The position numbers and the translations under genes were made by a program. From contig CM060112.1 of the NCBI GenBank assembly GCA_030522415.1, positions 8,785,001 through 8,849,000 on the forward strand: 64,000 bases of DNA. The letters are read 5' to 3'. The notes beneath the pieces are model-generated. The model worked only from the letters and a program-made list of their open reading frames with translations, did no database searches and had not been told where the DNA came from. Below are positions 35,941 through 47,801 of this stretch, one piece after another (position 1 is the stretch's first letter; each line of letters starts with the position of its first letter). Source of the DNA: Channallabes apus. Its lineage: Eukaryota; Chordata; Actinopteri; Siluriformes; Clariidae.

Positions 35941-37813
35941 GCGTGTTTTAATTTTGGGGGATTGTTTGGGTATTTAAAAATTGTTTAGTTGAACCAACAA
36001 CTTCAATGGGCAAAAAATGGGACACAACTTTGTTTTAAATAGTCAAAGAGTTGGGCTGAAAATAATAATAATAATAATTATTGATCATAGAAACAAATGA
36101 AACCAGTTAAACACTTGATTATTTGTGATTGTGACCCATAATAATTTTTTCTCAGTATAAATAAATGTTTTGGGTTTTAAGAACTCCAAAAGAGCAACGA
36201 CAAACTTGGTATTCTCCATTGAGGTTTCTAACCTTCCACTCCTGAGTATGACATGGTGTTAATTGCTCTGTGTGTGTGTGTGTTTTTGGCGGGGGGATGG
36301 GTGTGTGTGTGTTTTCGGCTGTTCAGCAGTTCTAAACACAAGCACAGTTTTTGTCCTTAACTAAAATACTTCAATACGTTAATAATGAATTTATTTTGCT
36401 GAATAAGGTAATAAGCGATATTTAAACCAAACCAGTAAGTTAAGTAAGTGTTCCATACATTAAAGTACTGTGTATAACCAAGTGCCCTAGCAAACACAGT
36501 TACAGTACAGTTTACAGTACAAACAGAGTGTGTGCGCTGGGGGGATTGGAAGGTGAGTGAGAATACTCATTTACAAGACAAAAGACGGTCAGAGGCAGCG
36601 CCGTTCTAGACCAGACAACACGGGGTGGGGGGAGGGGGGCATCATGTTCGAGCACTGTTTTTACCTGGCCTTACTGTATAGTAACAGTATTGTATTTGCT
36701 GAATTGTGTTGAGGCACGCAAACCCCCTGACCACAATAAGGTGGCAATCCCTCAGGGGGAAACTAAAAAAAAAAATATATATATATATATAATTATATAA
36801 TAAAATATCCTTAATCCAGATTTTATCAATCAATGACATAACATTTATCTAAGCTGGATGGTAAAATTCTCAAAAACGTTTAACCTAAAGTAAGACTTAA
36901 CACACTATAACTAAAATATTTACAAAACTGAAAGGTTGTCTTATGAATAATAAAAAAATACAAACTAAATTAAAACAGATGGGCTATTGAACAGATCATA
37001 ATATGTTTTATGTTTTCTGATTATAAATGATATATGGGTTGATTTTAGAAAGGCTAAATGAAATAGCTAGTTTTTGGTCATGTCAGTCCAGTAACTATAC
37101 TATGTAAAAGTAATTATAATATGAATTAATTAAGGGCAGGACCTAACCTAATGTTAATAATTTACACCATGATAACATTAGTATTCGTGTTTTTGTATAT
37201 ATTTTTAAATGTTCAAATGAACGTTTCAGAGTATATAATTTGTCGTGTCATCTGTGATTGAGACCCATGAGTTAAATTGAAATATTTTTTATAGGTAGTA
37301 AGCCAGGTTTTAGTAACCTTGGATAAATCAGCATGAAAGCCCTCTCTCGCACTCACACACACACACACACAGACACACTGTACACACACAGACACACACA
37401 AATAATACATGAAATCGCGTAAAACCAAATGAAACTAGGGTAAAAAATATGAGCAGTAAAATACAGTAGTATCCTGTAGGTGATTCCTGTCCTGTGATAA
37501 CAGGCACTAACACTCTAGAACTGTTTACTTCTGTTAGTTTTGTTTTCAAGTGTGAATGTTTATGGGGATTAAATCTGTCTCTGCTGCTGCATCTATACAC
37601 CGTTGTGATAAGTGATTGATGCCCCATCAGATCTTTGATGTGGGACATTATGCTGGTTAAATGACTAAAGACACACTGATCCGTATGGACAGATATTTGT
37701 TCCAGATATTATGCGCCATTAATCAATTTGTTATGCCAATTTGACTTTCAGCGAAAACATCAAAAATATAACGAAAACAAACCAAAGCAGAAGTTACATT
37801 TTAAGCTTTACTT

Positions 37814-37956
37814 TCAAATTCAAATTTTATTTGTTACATACACAGCGCGATATGCAGTAAAAAGCTTTGGGTGCTTTAGGTGAGACTCGAACTCGGCACT
37901 GCTTCACCTGGACCGCTTTATAAGTGTCACGCACTAACCGATTGCGCCACTGGAGC
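37814..37956 (-). repeat. Short SINE with tRNA-Ile(UAU)-derived head
   Basis: On the minus strand, 37956-37872 matches the layout of eukaryotic tRNA-Ile(UAU). The 5' arm is GCTCCAGTGGCGCAATCGG, the anticodon loop CTTATAA is followed by an intron-like spacer of about 17 nt, then TTCGAGTCTCACC and a decayed 3' acceptor. Part of the T-arm is missing, so it is not a functional tRNA gene. Downstream come TTTTT and a tail with the GTAACAAATAAAATTTGAA motif, like tails shared by teleost SINEs and LINEs. Confidence 0.65.
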
Positions 37957-38001
37957 CACACGGAGGTTGGTCTTGTCAGAGTATCCTCTCTCTCGTGCGC
38001 G

Positions 38002-38005
<4 letters not shown>

Positions 38006-38039
<34 letters not shown>
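38006..38039. repeat. (CA)n microsatellite
   Basis: Uninterrupted CA run following a GCGC-rich start. Confidence 0.93.
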
Positions 38040-38041
<2 letters not shown>

Positions 38042-39004
38042 AAATTGCGTAAAACCCAACGAAATATAAGCAGTAAAAAATAAAAAAAATCAGTAAAAAT
38101 ACAATAGTATAACAGGCGCTGACCCTCTGGAACTTTTTTTTACTATTGTCTCCAAGTGTTTATGGGGATTTAATGTGTCTCTGCTGCTTCATCCATTCAC
38201 AGTTGTGATAAGTGATTAATGCCCCATCAGATCTTTTGACGGGGGAGCATTATGCATGATTAAATGACTAAAGAAATACTGATCCATATGGGCAGATATT
38301 TGTTCCAGGTTGCATGCGCCATTAATTGCCTCTTATGCCACTTGTAGACTATCAGTGAAAAAATCAGCGAAAACATCATCAAAAATATAACGAAAACAAA
38401 CCCAAGCAGACGTTACATTTTGAGCTTTACTTTGCAGCAAAATATTATCTATCAGTATATTAAATGGAACGGGGTAAAATACACAGTAATATAAAATACT
38501 GTACACAGCCCGCGTTTTTATTCCGTACCTACAATGATCGGTATAGACAAATTACAGCCGTTACCGTGTCTTTAAGGATCATTTCAGGATGTCTTAAAAA
38601 TATTTCACTAACTAATTTTATTAATTAATTATTAAATAATAAATAGCATAATCATCATGGGTTATGTATTGAGTGATTTAACAAATCTGTTTTATTAATC
38701 GGTTTGTTGTTGTTGTTTTTTCATCTATTTATGAAACTATGTTGACAATACAAGAACTGTCTGTATATTAAAGATACGGTATTGGGTTTCCTGGACACTG
38801 CAGTTAACTGTGCCAGTCAATGCTCCATCTGGCGGAATTATACGGCATTGCAACCATCTTTTTAGAAAGCGCATGGGGGCGTTTATGGGGCGGGGCATCG
38901 TTAACTGCGTCATCGCGGGGGATCACATTCCATGCACGAAGCCTTCATGGAACTGCCACGGAGCAGTCATGCTCCAGGCGGCTGTTTGACGTGGCTCCCA
39001 CTGT

Positions 39005-40240
39005 ATTTCAGCTTGCCACATCCTGATTGATGGGGTTACTGTGGGAAAAATACCCTTTTAGTTACCCGTTCCATTCATGGAGCTAAACGGTTGAGGCCAC
39101 CCACTAGCGTCACGGTCCTTTTTTGTGGGTTTTAGCTATCGTGCTCAAAGGCCCAATTGACACCCCTTTGAACCACTAGAGTCAGCACCTCAGGTTTTCT
39201 GATCCTTAATATGGTTTTTCTAATGGCCATTACCTCTCTAAGAGGATTGGAGATCTGTCAGTCTCCCCATCCTGCCTAGACTTTGCCCCTGGGCTAGTCA
39301 GGGCCACTGTGCATCCTCACTGAACTACCTTCCGAAAGTTCCATTTTCAACTTGCCGTATTGTTTGGAACCCTTCTGTCCTCCGCCTTTTACAGCTTCGG
39401 AGCAGGAGAGACTTCACTTACTGTGTCCAGTACGTGATCTTCTGATTTATGTCCACCGCATCAGCCAGTATTGTAAATCAGAGCAGCTTTTATGTTTTGG
39501 AGCCGCAACCGAGGGGCGTACGCTACTAGACTGGGTGAGAGATGCTATTGCCCTCTCCTATTATGGCGTGTGGGCTCACTTCGCCTCTAGGAATCAGGGC
39601 TCATTCAACCAGGGGGATCACCTCATGTATTGCATCAACAAGAGGTATTCCCCTGCAGCAAGTGTGTGCTAAGCACGTAGACCCAGTCCACTGCCGAATT
39701 GTTTCAGTGCTGGAGTTTCTGCAGGAAAAGTTGTTCTCGGGCTTGTGCTCTAGTACTCTCAGGACGTACTTAACTGCATCCTCACTGAACTATCTTCCGA
39801 AAGTTCCATGAACCCAACATGCACCCTATTGTTTTTGAAGCCTTTTCTCCTCCGCCTTACAGCTTCGAAGCAGGAGAAACTTCACTTACTGTGTCCAGTA
39901 CCTGCTCTTCAGACTTACTTCCATCGCATCAGCCAGTGGCGTAGGTCAGAGCAGCCTTTAAATGTTTTGGGGCCGCGGGGGCGGCCGCCACTACACTGGG
40001 TGAGAGATGCTATTGCCCTCTCCTATGAGGCGCGTGGGCTCACTTTTCCCTCTAGGAATCAGGGCTCATTCAACCAGGGGGATCGCCTCATTTTGCACTA
40101 GCAAGAGGTATTCCCCTGCAGCAATTGTGTGACGCGGAGGGTTGGTCATCTCCGCACAAATTTGTTACATTTATAGTCTGGATGTTTATGCTACTCCGGG
40201 CTCACAGGTCACCGAGGTAGCGGCCCAGGCATAGTTTTGA
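39005..40240 (+). pseudogene. DIRS B tyrosine recombinase remnants (after the insertion)
   Basis: The reading resumes with recombinase sequence: FCPPPFTASEQERLHLL, RDLLIYVHRISQ and, in the next frame, IRAHSTRGI with the HxxR box. An N-terminal part follows (SVLEFLQEKLFSGL at about 39700-39780), then a second C-terminal part (39830-40150). The module order repeats, as in DIRS A. Confidence 0.7.
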
Positions 40241-40643
40241 GACCTTCTCCGCCTTGTGCGCACACGCTACACAACCTTGGGGTCCAGACACTTGCAGTGC
40301 AGCGGCGCTGTTCCCTGAAAAGGTGGGAATGAGATGCTGCGTCCCAATGCCGCATTGCCTATGTGACCGGACGTCCGTTCAGACAAATCAATCTGAGAAA
40401 TATTTCCGGATCACTCCTATTTATAACCTGCAGGTGCATCTCATCAGATGACGTCACCTGACCGAGGTTATATAGGTCAAAATTTGGCGTGTTTGATACA
40501 CACATGCTTCACAACCGACAACATGACGAGATGTTCCCATAGCGTTTTCATGCAGCATCTCATTCCTGCCTTTTCAGGGAACAGGGTTACAGCAAAGTAA
40601 CCCAAGACGTTTTGTAGGTGACCAAATACTTAATTTCTACCAT

Positions 40644-40770
40644 TCATTCATTCATTCATCTTCTATACCGCTTTATCCTGTATTTAGGGTCGGGGGGACC
40701 TGGAGCCTATCCCAGGAGACTCAGGGCACGAGGCAGGGTACACCCTGGACAGCGTGCCAATCCATCGCAG

Positions 40771-40824
<54 letters not shown>
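40644..40824 (+). repeat. SINE-like teleost repeat ending in (CA)n
   Basis: An ATTC-rich start, a body with CCGCTTTATCCTG and GGAGCCTATCCCAGG, and a CA run make up the insert. It is flanked by 17-bp direct repeats with two mismatches (40627-40643 and 40825-40841), which are the duplicated Tc1 sequence, so it arrived by target-primed retroposition. A fragment of the same repeat lies at 61985-62065. Confidence 0.75.
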
Positions 40825-40827
<3 letters not shown>

Positions 40828-41008
40828 TTAATTTTTACCATAATCTCCAAATAAATTAATTAAAAATCCTACAATGTGATTTCCTGGAGTTTTTTTATTT
40901 TATTTTGTCTCTCAGATATACCTATGATAAAAAATTACAGGCCTCTCTCATCAAGTGAGAGAACTTGGACAATTGGTGGCTGACTAAATACATTTATGTC
41001 CCACTATA

Positions 41009-41837
41009 TATGATATTTAGGGAAAGTTTTACCTTGCCTAAGTTGATGCAGTAACAGGACAGTAATGATAACACTGGGGTTTCAAAGCTGTGTTTGCAAT
41101 AGCTTCTAAAAGACCTAAAGCAAGGAACCTGTTTTACTTCCTTATTTAGGACCTCAAAAATAAAAAGTAAATTAATAAATACTGTCTATGAAAATTATAT
41201 ATATATTTTTTCATATTTATTTATTTTATGTATTTTTTTTATTGCATCCATTGTTTGAAATAATGACTGGTCATTTGAAATTAACGAGACATGTATATCC
41301 TAGGTGGCCCAAGCAAAGACGTATCTGTATGCTCAAATGACATTTTAGAGGACTGACACATTCACAATAGAGTCAGGTAAAAGTCAATTGTAGTTATGAA
41401 TGTGAACCGCTATGATGTTCAATTTCAATCTGACCAAAAAAAATCTGAATTAAACAATCTTATAATGCGAACGTAGCCTTACTGATATTGTTAACTTCTT
41501 TCATAAATGTTAAATATGCACATATGCACTATATTAACTCACATGATCACAAATATTTATTTATTTATTGCTGAAAAACCTATTTTTGAATGACTTTATT
41601 AGGTATTACTGTAGAAATGAGCACCATAGAGTATAAACCACTGAACTACACATTCCGTCTAAATAAATGCAATTAATTTCACAATTCGATGATTTGGTAT
41701 AGCATACAATAAAATAATTTTAAAATATCTGAGCATAATGCAAACTGACAGAATGGGAGGATGCTGTTTGTATATGTAGGAGAAAAACCAGACAAATAAC
41801 TTGTTTTATACACTGGCTATTGTAAAAATGGCACAAC
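41009..41837. other. AT-rich non-coding stretch, no gene
   Basis: No domain-bearing ORF or TE end. TACTGTA lies at 41607-41613. Confidence 0.5.
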
Positions 41838-41976
41838 ATTAAAGTCAGATCATGTCAGTAGGGGAAAATAAACAGCATTCAGCCTTTAATTTGTTTTACC
41901 TCCTACTAAATTAATAAAAAATTAAGTGCACAGAGGCACGCTGGCATGGTAATGGAGCCTCCTTATGTGCCCTTGT
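41838..41976 (-). other. Non-coding block paired with 20782-20914
   Basis: This is the inverted homologue of the block at 20.8 kb. The strongest shared ends are ATTAAAGTCAGATCATGTCA (41838-41857) and the complement of GGAGGCTCCATTA near 41951-41963. Confidence 0.6.
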
Positions 41977-42530
41977 TCCCTATTCCTTTGGTGAATGACT
42001 TCAAAAAGCAGTAATTTTTATGGTGAGTTAGCAAAAATGTTAAAGTAAGCAGATATACTATTATAAACTGTAGGCTGTGCTAAATGTTGCTGTATTGTAT
42101 CGTTATCAAACAATGCTAAAAATGTACAGTATACACACACAAATAATTATACGTATAATGTATACTCACATTATGTGTATACTTATTTCAATCTTGCACA
42201 ATTTACAATATTTAAAATAATTAGAAAGTAGAAAACAATTTTAATACATGTATTTATGTAAAAAAATATACTTAGATATTTATTTTTGTTTTTGTACAAT
42301 ATTTTTGTGGCAAGTATGAATAAATAAGGTAGGCCATGTTGTTTTTGTATGGAGGCTCAAAATGAAAAGGCTTTCAAAAAGGTACTGCTTAAAAAAAAAA
42401 ATTTATTATTTTGTTACTTAATCAATCAATCACCGAATTAGTAAAGAATAGCTAAAAAATTATATGGTGTATGAGGTATAGGCCTACAAGTTTAATGAAT
42501 GAGACTACTGGCGCATGACGTATAAGATTA
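41977..42530. other. AT-rich non-coding stretch, no gene
   Basis: No supported feature apart from TACAGTA at 42125-42131. Confidence 0.5.
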
Positions 42531-43150
42531 TACAGGGTGGGTGAAAAGCAACTTGGCATTAAAAATAAATCATAAAGTCCATATTTCTGATACAAATTTA
42601 TAAAAATTAATTGTATATGCATAGAAAAATGGGCCAAGTAGCATCAACCAGTTTTCTGGTGCCATCAACGCCCGGGGATGGAATGGACAGTCTTTTGGAA
42701 GAAGTCATTTGGGATATTGCTGAGAACCCTCCTGAATCCATGCCTCCAAGTCCTCTAGTGTGCAAGGCTTTGTCCTGTACTGTACATTTCTTTCTTTGAG
42801 TAGCCCCATAAACTGCCCCCATACACAATGTGAGGTCCATGAAGGCACAGATGTTCAGAATTCGAATACAAAATCTTGAGTTTCCTGCACAAAGCCAATC
42901 TCGCTGGCCACCTATGAGATAAAATTAAATGCCTACTGCATCCCAGGCCTTTTCAACCAACTGCAGTGCCTGAACTCACTAATGCTCTAGCAACTGTGAA
43001 TATAAGCTCTAGTGAATATAAAACTCACAGCCACACTCGAAAAAGTAGCAGAAACCCATCACAGGAAAGTGGAGGTTATTATGATATCTACAGTATGCAT
43101 CTTTGATTGAATCTCGCAATCTTTTTTTATGTGCTGCAGGCAGATGGTTT
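42531..43150 (-). mobile_element. IS630/mariner-type transposase fossil
   Basis: A possible terminus, TACAGGGTGGGTGAAA, lies at 42531. The minus strand from about 42900 to 42620 reads, with frame breaks, a LWGYSKKEMYST-like motif, then LEDLEAWIQEGFS and a TVHSIPGR-like motif. These resemble the C-terminal end of IS630-type transposases (DFFLWGYLK...). The other terminus is not visible and may have been lost to the Gypsy relic next to it. Confidence 0.5.
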
Positions 43151-43207
43151 TCATCGTGACACATGGAACAAAGGGTTGATCTTCACTGACTGGGGGAGAC
43201 CCAAGAG

Positions 43208-43923
43208 TTATGCCACGGGGTTTATTTTCCTCACTATTTTAAATTGCTTGATGTACTGGGGGCCAACTTTTTTTATTTGAGCCTTAGTGGGAGGTCCTTG
43301 GTAGATAACCAGGCCCTTTGTCCTATACAGAAGGAGGGCCCTGCCCGTCACTTCCAATAATCCTTCGATGGGTTTTCGCTCGGGGCTCAGCGGGGCCCTC
43401 GGAGTCTGTAGAGAGAGAGGGAGAGAGAAACAAGGACAAAAACTAACATTAGTAGGCGTGTCTCTATTCTCATACTTTCCACTCACCGAACTGGTGTTCC
43501 GCACTCCTTTTATAGCCGGCGGAGTACTCCAGGATGATGAATAAAAATGGAAAGCTGGTCGTGCATGGTTACGGTGCTCCGCCCCTTTTCCACTGATCTT
43601 GGTACTGAAGGTGCGTGGGGTTGAACAAAGAGTGGAGCAGGAGTACGGTTCTCCGTCACACTGGCTTGTTGGGGGTTTAGTCATTAGGCCGACCAGATAT
43701 ATTCTATATATTCTATATATTGTTGTTTGGCTCCTTCCAGCCAGTGTCTCCACTTTTCTAGGGCCAGCTTTATGGCAAGGACCTCCTGATCTCCAATGCC
43801 AAAATTTCTCTCTGCCAGGGTCAGGCAGTGTAATAAGTTGGCGCAGGGATATAATTTCTGGTTCTCCCTTGAACGCTGGGGGAGAACCGCGCCCACTCCT
43901 ATGACGGATGCATCTACCTCCAC
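43208..43923 (-). mobile_element. Rearranged Gypsy relic with LTR-like segment
   Basis: The minus strand has an RNase H piece at 43923-43690 ([44 protein letters not shown]) and an integrase C-terminal piece at about 43345-43208 (VGPQYIKQFKIVRKINPVA). Between them lies an LTR-like segment starting TGTGACGGAG near 43659, with a TATAAAAGG box (complement at 43507-43515). The nominal 262-codon ORF spanning it is a composite, not a gene. Confidence 0.65.
43406..43486 (-). other. Candidate 81-bp leader intron in the Gypsy relic
   Basis: On the minus strand GTGAGT (43486-43481) and ACAG (43409-43406) bracket a sequence with a TACTAAT branch-like motif and a long CT-rich tract. The position just downstream of the LTR TATA box suggests a spliced leader. 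Confidence 0.35.
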
Positions 43924-44049
43924 TATAAACTGGGTCTCTAGATCTGGCGAGATCTAGATCTGTGGTGAGGTTAGCTTTTATGGCCTTGAAGCCCACTTGA
44001 GCTTCCTCGATCGGGCGCTAAGTGGGGCCGCCAAGGTGCTAAAGTTGTG

Positions 44050-44521
44050 CATGAATTTGGGGAAAAAATTTTAAGCGCTGAATCGCCCGAAGCCACAGGT
44101 TACAGGGTGAGTGTTTGATAGACAATGTAGGACTCTGGTGTAAATTAACTTAGAAACCTTGTCATTATACAGGACTAATTGTGGAGTTTTCTTAGCATGT
44201 AATTGAACCATAGTAAATTAATAGCAACATTAAAATTAAATAAAAATTTTAATGAGACCATACATTTTGATTTTGTGAGGTTGTTGTCTGCCTACTGCTT
44301 CAGCCCACTGTAATCATTCATCAATGAAATATGCCATATCTGTAAATTAGGTTGTACTATAAGAAAAAAAAATCTAAAGTGAATCATTTTTAGTTCCACT
44401 TTTATTTGTATGACAAATACATTTGCAAGTATGGCCTCTGGTTAAAACATGAACTTTAAAACAAATGTAAGGTGATTTTAAGTCCCAAAAAGTATGAATG
44501 TAATAAATAAAGAAATAAATA
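44050..44521. other. AT-rich non-coding stretch, no gene
   Basis: No supported feature. Confidence 0.5.
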
Positions 44522-44522
44522 C

Positions 44523-45020
44523 AGAGGAACCTTGGATTACGAGCATAATTCGTTCCGGAAGCGAGCTCTTATTCCAAAACACTCGTTAAACCAAATTTAA
44601 TTTTCCCATAAGAAATAATGGAAACTCAAATTATAACGTATACAATACATAAAGTAAAAATAAAACAAATTAACCTGCATTTTATCTTTAAAAACAAGTA
44701 TAACTAAGTGTTTCTGTTTGTGCGCGCATGCGCTGTGTGTGTGTGTGAATCTACAGTAAGCTCCCCTCTCCCTCTTCTCATCTTTCACAGTTTACCCTTC
44801 CTCCACTCTTTTCACATATACGCGCCCATGCGCAACGACAAAGCTGTTTTATCAAAGAAATAAACAAGAAATGTCTCTAATGACACTCGATTGAGCGACA
44901 CACTAAAGGAATCACTGCTGTAAAGTAAAAATAAAACAAATTAACCTACTCTTTACCTTTGAAAAGAATCGCGACAGATCAGTGTTTCTGTTTAAAGCAG
45001 AGAGAAAGTATGTGTGTGTG
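44523..45020 (+). repeat. Dispersed repeat, possibly a MITE, with internal duplication
   Basis: CAGAGGAACC follows TA at 44521-44522, like a Tc1/pogo-type terminus. The 18-mer CATAATTCGTTCCGGAAG at 44544 recurs at 63417. The GTAAAAATAAAACAAATTAACCT segment appears at about 44652 and again at 44925, so part of the repeat is duplicated. The opposite terminus was not found. Confidence 0.5.
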
Positions 45021-45500
45021 TGTGTCTGTGAAGACTAAAATAGGAGGGGTCTGTTTGTGTGCGCGTGTGTGTGGCACAGTGTCCAATGACGCGTGCGCAC
45101 ACAGACACAAAGAGCATGCTGAGTCTTGAGCAGATGGAGAAAATGTTTTTTTAACCTCTCTAATGAGACTTTGTTTTGCTTTCTTTTTTTAATGCACACA
45201 CACACATACTGTATGTTATAATAAAACAGTACATGCTGTACACACACGCATGCAGAAACAAAATAAAATATGTTTTACCCACACAAATGTGATCACAGTG
45301 TTATAGTAAACAGTACACGTGTGTACGAATGTTGATTATACCAGTACGAGATGCGACTATGACCCAGCAGGGGAGACGATTACCCACTATTCCGCAGCAC
45401 AAGAGAGAGAAAAACCAATTTAGTGTTGGACGTTTCATGGCTACATTTGACCAGCCTGGTGGCCAATCTTCATTTATTGCACATTCCCCCAGTAAGAGCA
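45021..45500. other. Non-coding stretch with TG/CA runs, no gene
   Basis: GT- and CA-rich sequence with alternating purine-pyrimidine tracts; no domain-bearing ORF. Confidence 0.5.
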
Positions 45501-46030
45501 GAGGTTGTAGGTTTAATTAGCAGGCAAATATCACAGTTTTGGATAAAATATTGCAATGCACACGACATTATGGGTGACATATCAAAGATTAAGAGAGGCC
45601 AAATTGTCGGTGCAAGTCTCGCTGGCGCATCTGTGACCAAGACATCAAGTCTTTGTGATGTATCAAGAGCCACGGTATCCAGGGTAATGTCAGCATGCTA
45701 CCAAGAAGGACGAACCACATCCATCAGGAGTAACTGTGGATGCAAGAGGAAGCTGGCTGGGTTGCTATAGCCAAACCTTTGGCAATGCCAAACGTTGGTT
45801 TCAATGGTGCCAGCAGTGAAAATCTTGGGCTGTAGACAATGTGAAATATGTATTGTTCTCTGATGAGTCCACCTTCACTGTCTTTCCCACACCCGGGAGT
45901 ATTACAGTACAGTTTGGAAAAGCCCGAAAAAAGTGTACCACCCAGACTGTTGTATGCTCAGAGTGAAACATACAGTAGGGGTGGATCAATGATGGTTTGT
46001 GCTGCAACATCATGACATTCCCTAGGCCCT
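45501..46030 (+). mobile_element. Tc1-like fossil (fourth family)
   Basis: The plus strand reads the N-terminal helix-turn-helix (MGDISKIKRGQIVGASLAGA, then SLCDVSRATVSRVMSA). After a deletion it gives the first catalytic Asp motif (VLFSDESTFTVFPT near 45855-45895) and GGSMMVCAATS. It ends at a palindrome and an AT array. Confidence 0.75.
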
Positions 46031-46057
46031 AGGACTAATGATATATATATCATTAGT

Positions 46058-46060
<3 letters not shown>
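46031..46060. repeat. Perfect 30-bp palindrome
   Basis: AGGACTAATG, then (AT)5, then CATTAGTCCT form a perfect inverted repeat directly before a longer AT array (46061-46112). Confidence 0.95.

Positions 46061-46112
<52 letters not shown>
46061..46112. repeat. (AT)n microsatellite
   Basis: Long AT array that follows the palindrome. Confidence 0.95.
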
Positions 46113-46118
<6 letters not shown>

Positions 46119-46142
46119 CCCCAAAGTGGTTATATATATACA

Positions 46143-47754
<1,612 letters not shown>

Positions 47755-47764
47755 TGTATATACA

Positions 47765-47767
<3 letters not shown>

Positions 47768-47798
<31 letters not shown>
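47768..47798. repeat. (AT)n microsatellite
   Basis: Alternating AT array right of the Tc1 element. Confidence 0.9.

Positions 47799-47801
<3 letters not shown>

Larger units (their letters stand above)
37331..38440 (+). repeat. Direct duplication of a roughly 450-bp unit
   Basis: 37331-37813 and 37973-38440 are diverged direct copies. Both begin with a CTCTCTCG and CA-repeat stretch, and both share GTTTATGGGGATT, GATAAGTGATT, ATGCCCCATCAGATCTTT and AAAATATAACGAAAACAAAC. The SINE lies between them. Confidence 0.75.
34266..39003. mobile_element. 4.7-kb TA-duplicating DNA element of unknown family, non-coding
   Basis: The ends are CAGTGGGAGCCAC and its inverse, flanked by TA at 34264-34265 and 39004-39005. 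The terminal inverted repeat extends to about 26 bp with three mismatches. The DIRS sequence resumes directly across it. TA duplication and a CAG terminus suggest the Tc1/mariner/pogo superfamily. At 4738 bp it is very long for a non-autonomous member, and no transposase-like ORF is visible. It holds a promoter-like segment, splice-site-like sequences, a SINE and a local duplication. Confidence 0.82.
30850..40608 (+). mobile_element. DIRS-type element B, itself split by a 4.7-kb insertion
   Basis: The element is inserted in the Tc1 copy at a GTT triplet (30847-30849 and 40609-40611), with no longer target duplication. Inverted terminal repeats lie at about 30872-31045 and 40390-40557. The left terminus CCCTTTCAAAGGCT is complete here and matches the prediction from the internal complementary region of element A. 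Without the 34266-39003 insert the element is about 5.0 kb. All coding parts are broken. Confidence 0.87.
29579..41006 (-). mobile_element. Tc1-like element (third family) split by nested insertions
   Basis: The left end CAGTCGGGC follows TA (29577-29578) and runs continuously to 30849. The right part resumes at about 40612 (GTAGGTGACCAAATACTT) and, after a SINE at 40644-40824, ends at 41006 next to TA 41007-41008. The two ends are inverted repeats (TATTTAGTCAGTCACCAATTG versus its complement near 40972-40996). The sequences on the two sides of the 9.8-kb insertion join in the order expected for this well-known teleost family. Confidence 0.88.

Noticed and set aside
37462..37468. TACAGTA at 37462 as a scar relative to its duplicate near 38097
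   Set aside because: The duplicate aligns base for base with TACAATA, so this is a substitution and not a 5-bp insertion.
37872..37956. Functional tRNA-Ile(UAU) gene
   Set aside because: Acceptor mismatches and loss of part of the T-arm, plus a SINE-like tail, argue for a retroposed relic.
43208..43996. 262-codon minus-strand ORF
   Set aside because: It mixes a shifted RNase H frame, LTR sequence and an integrase C-terminus of a Gypsy relic; it is not a coherent protein.
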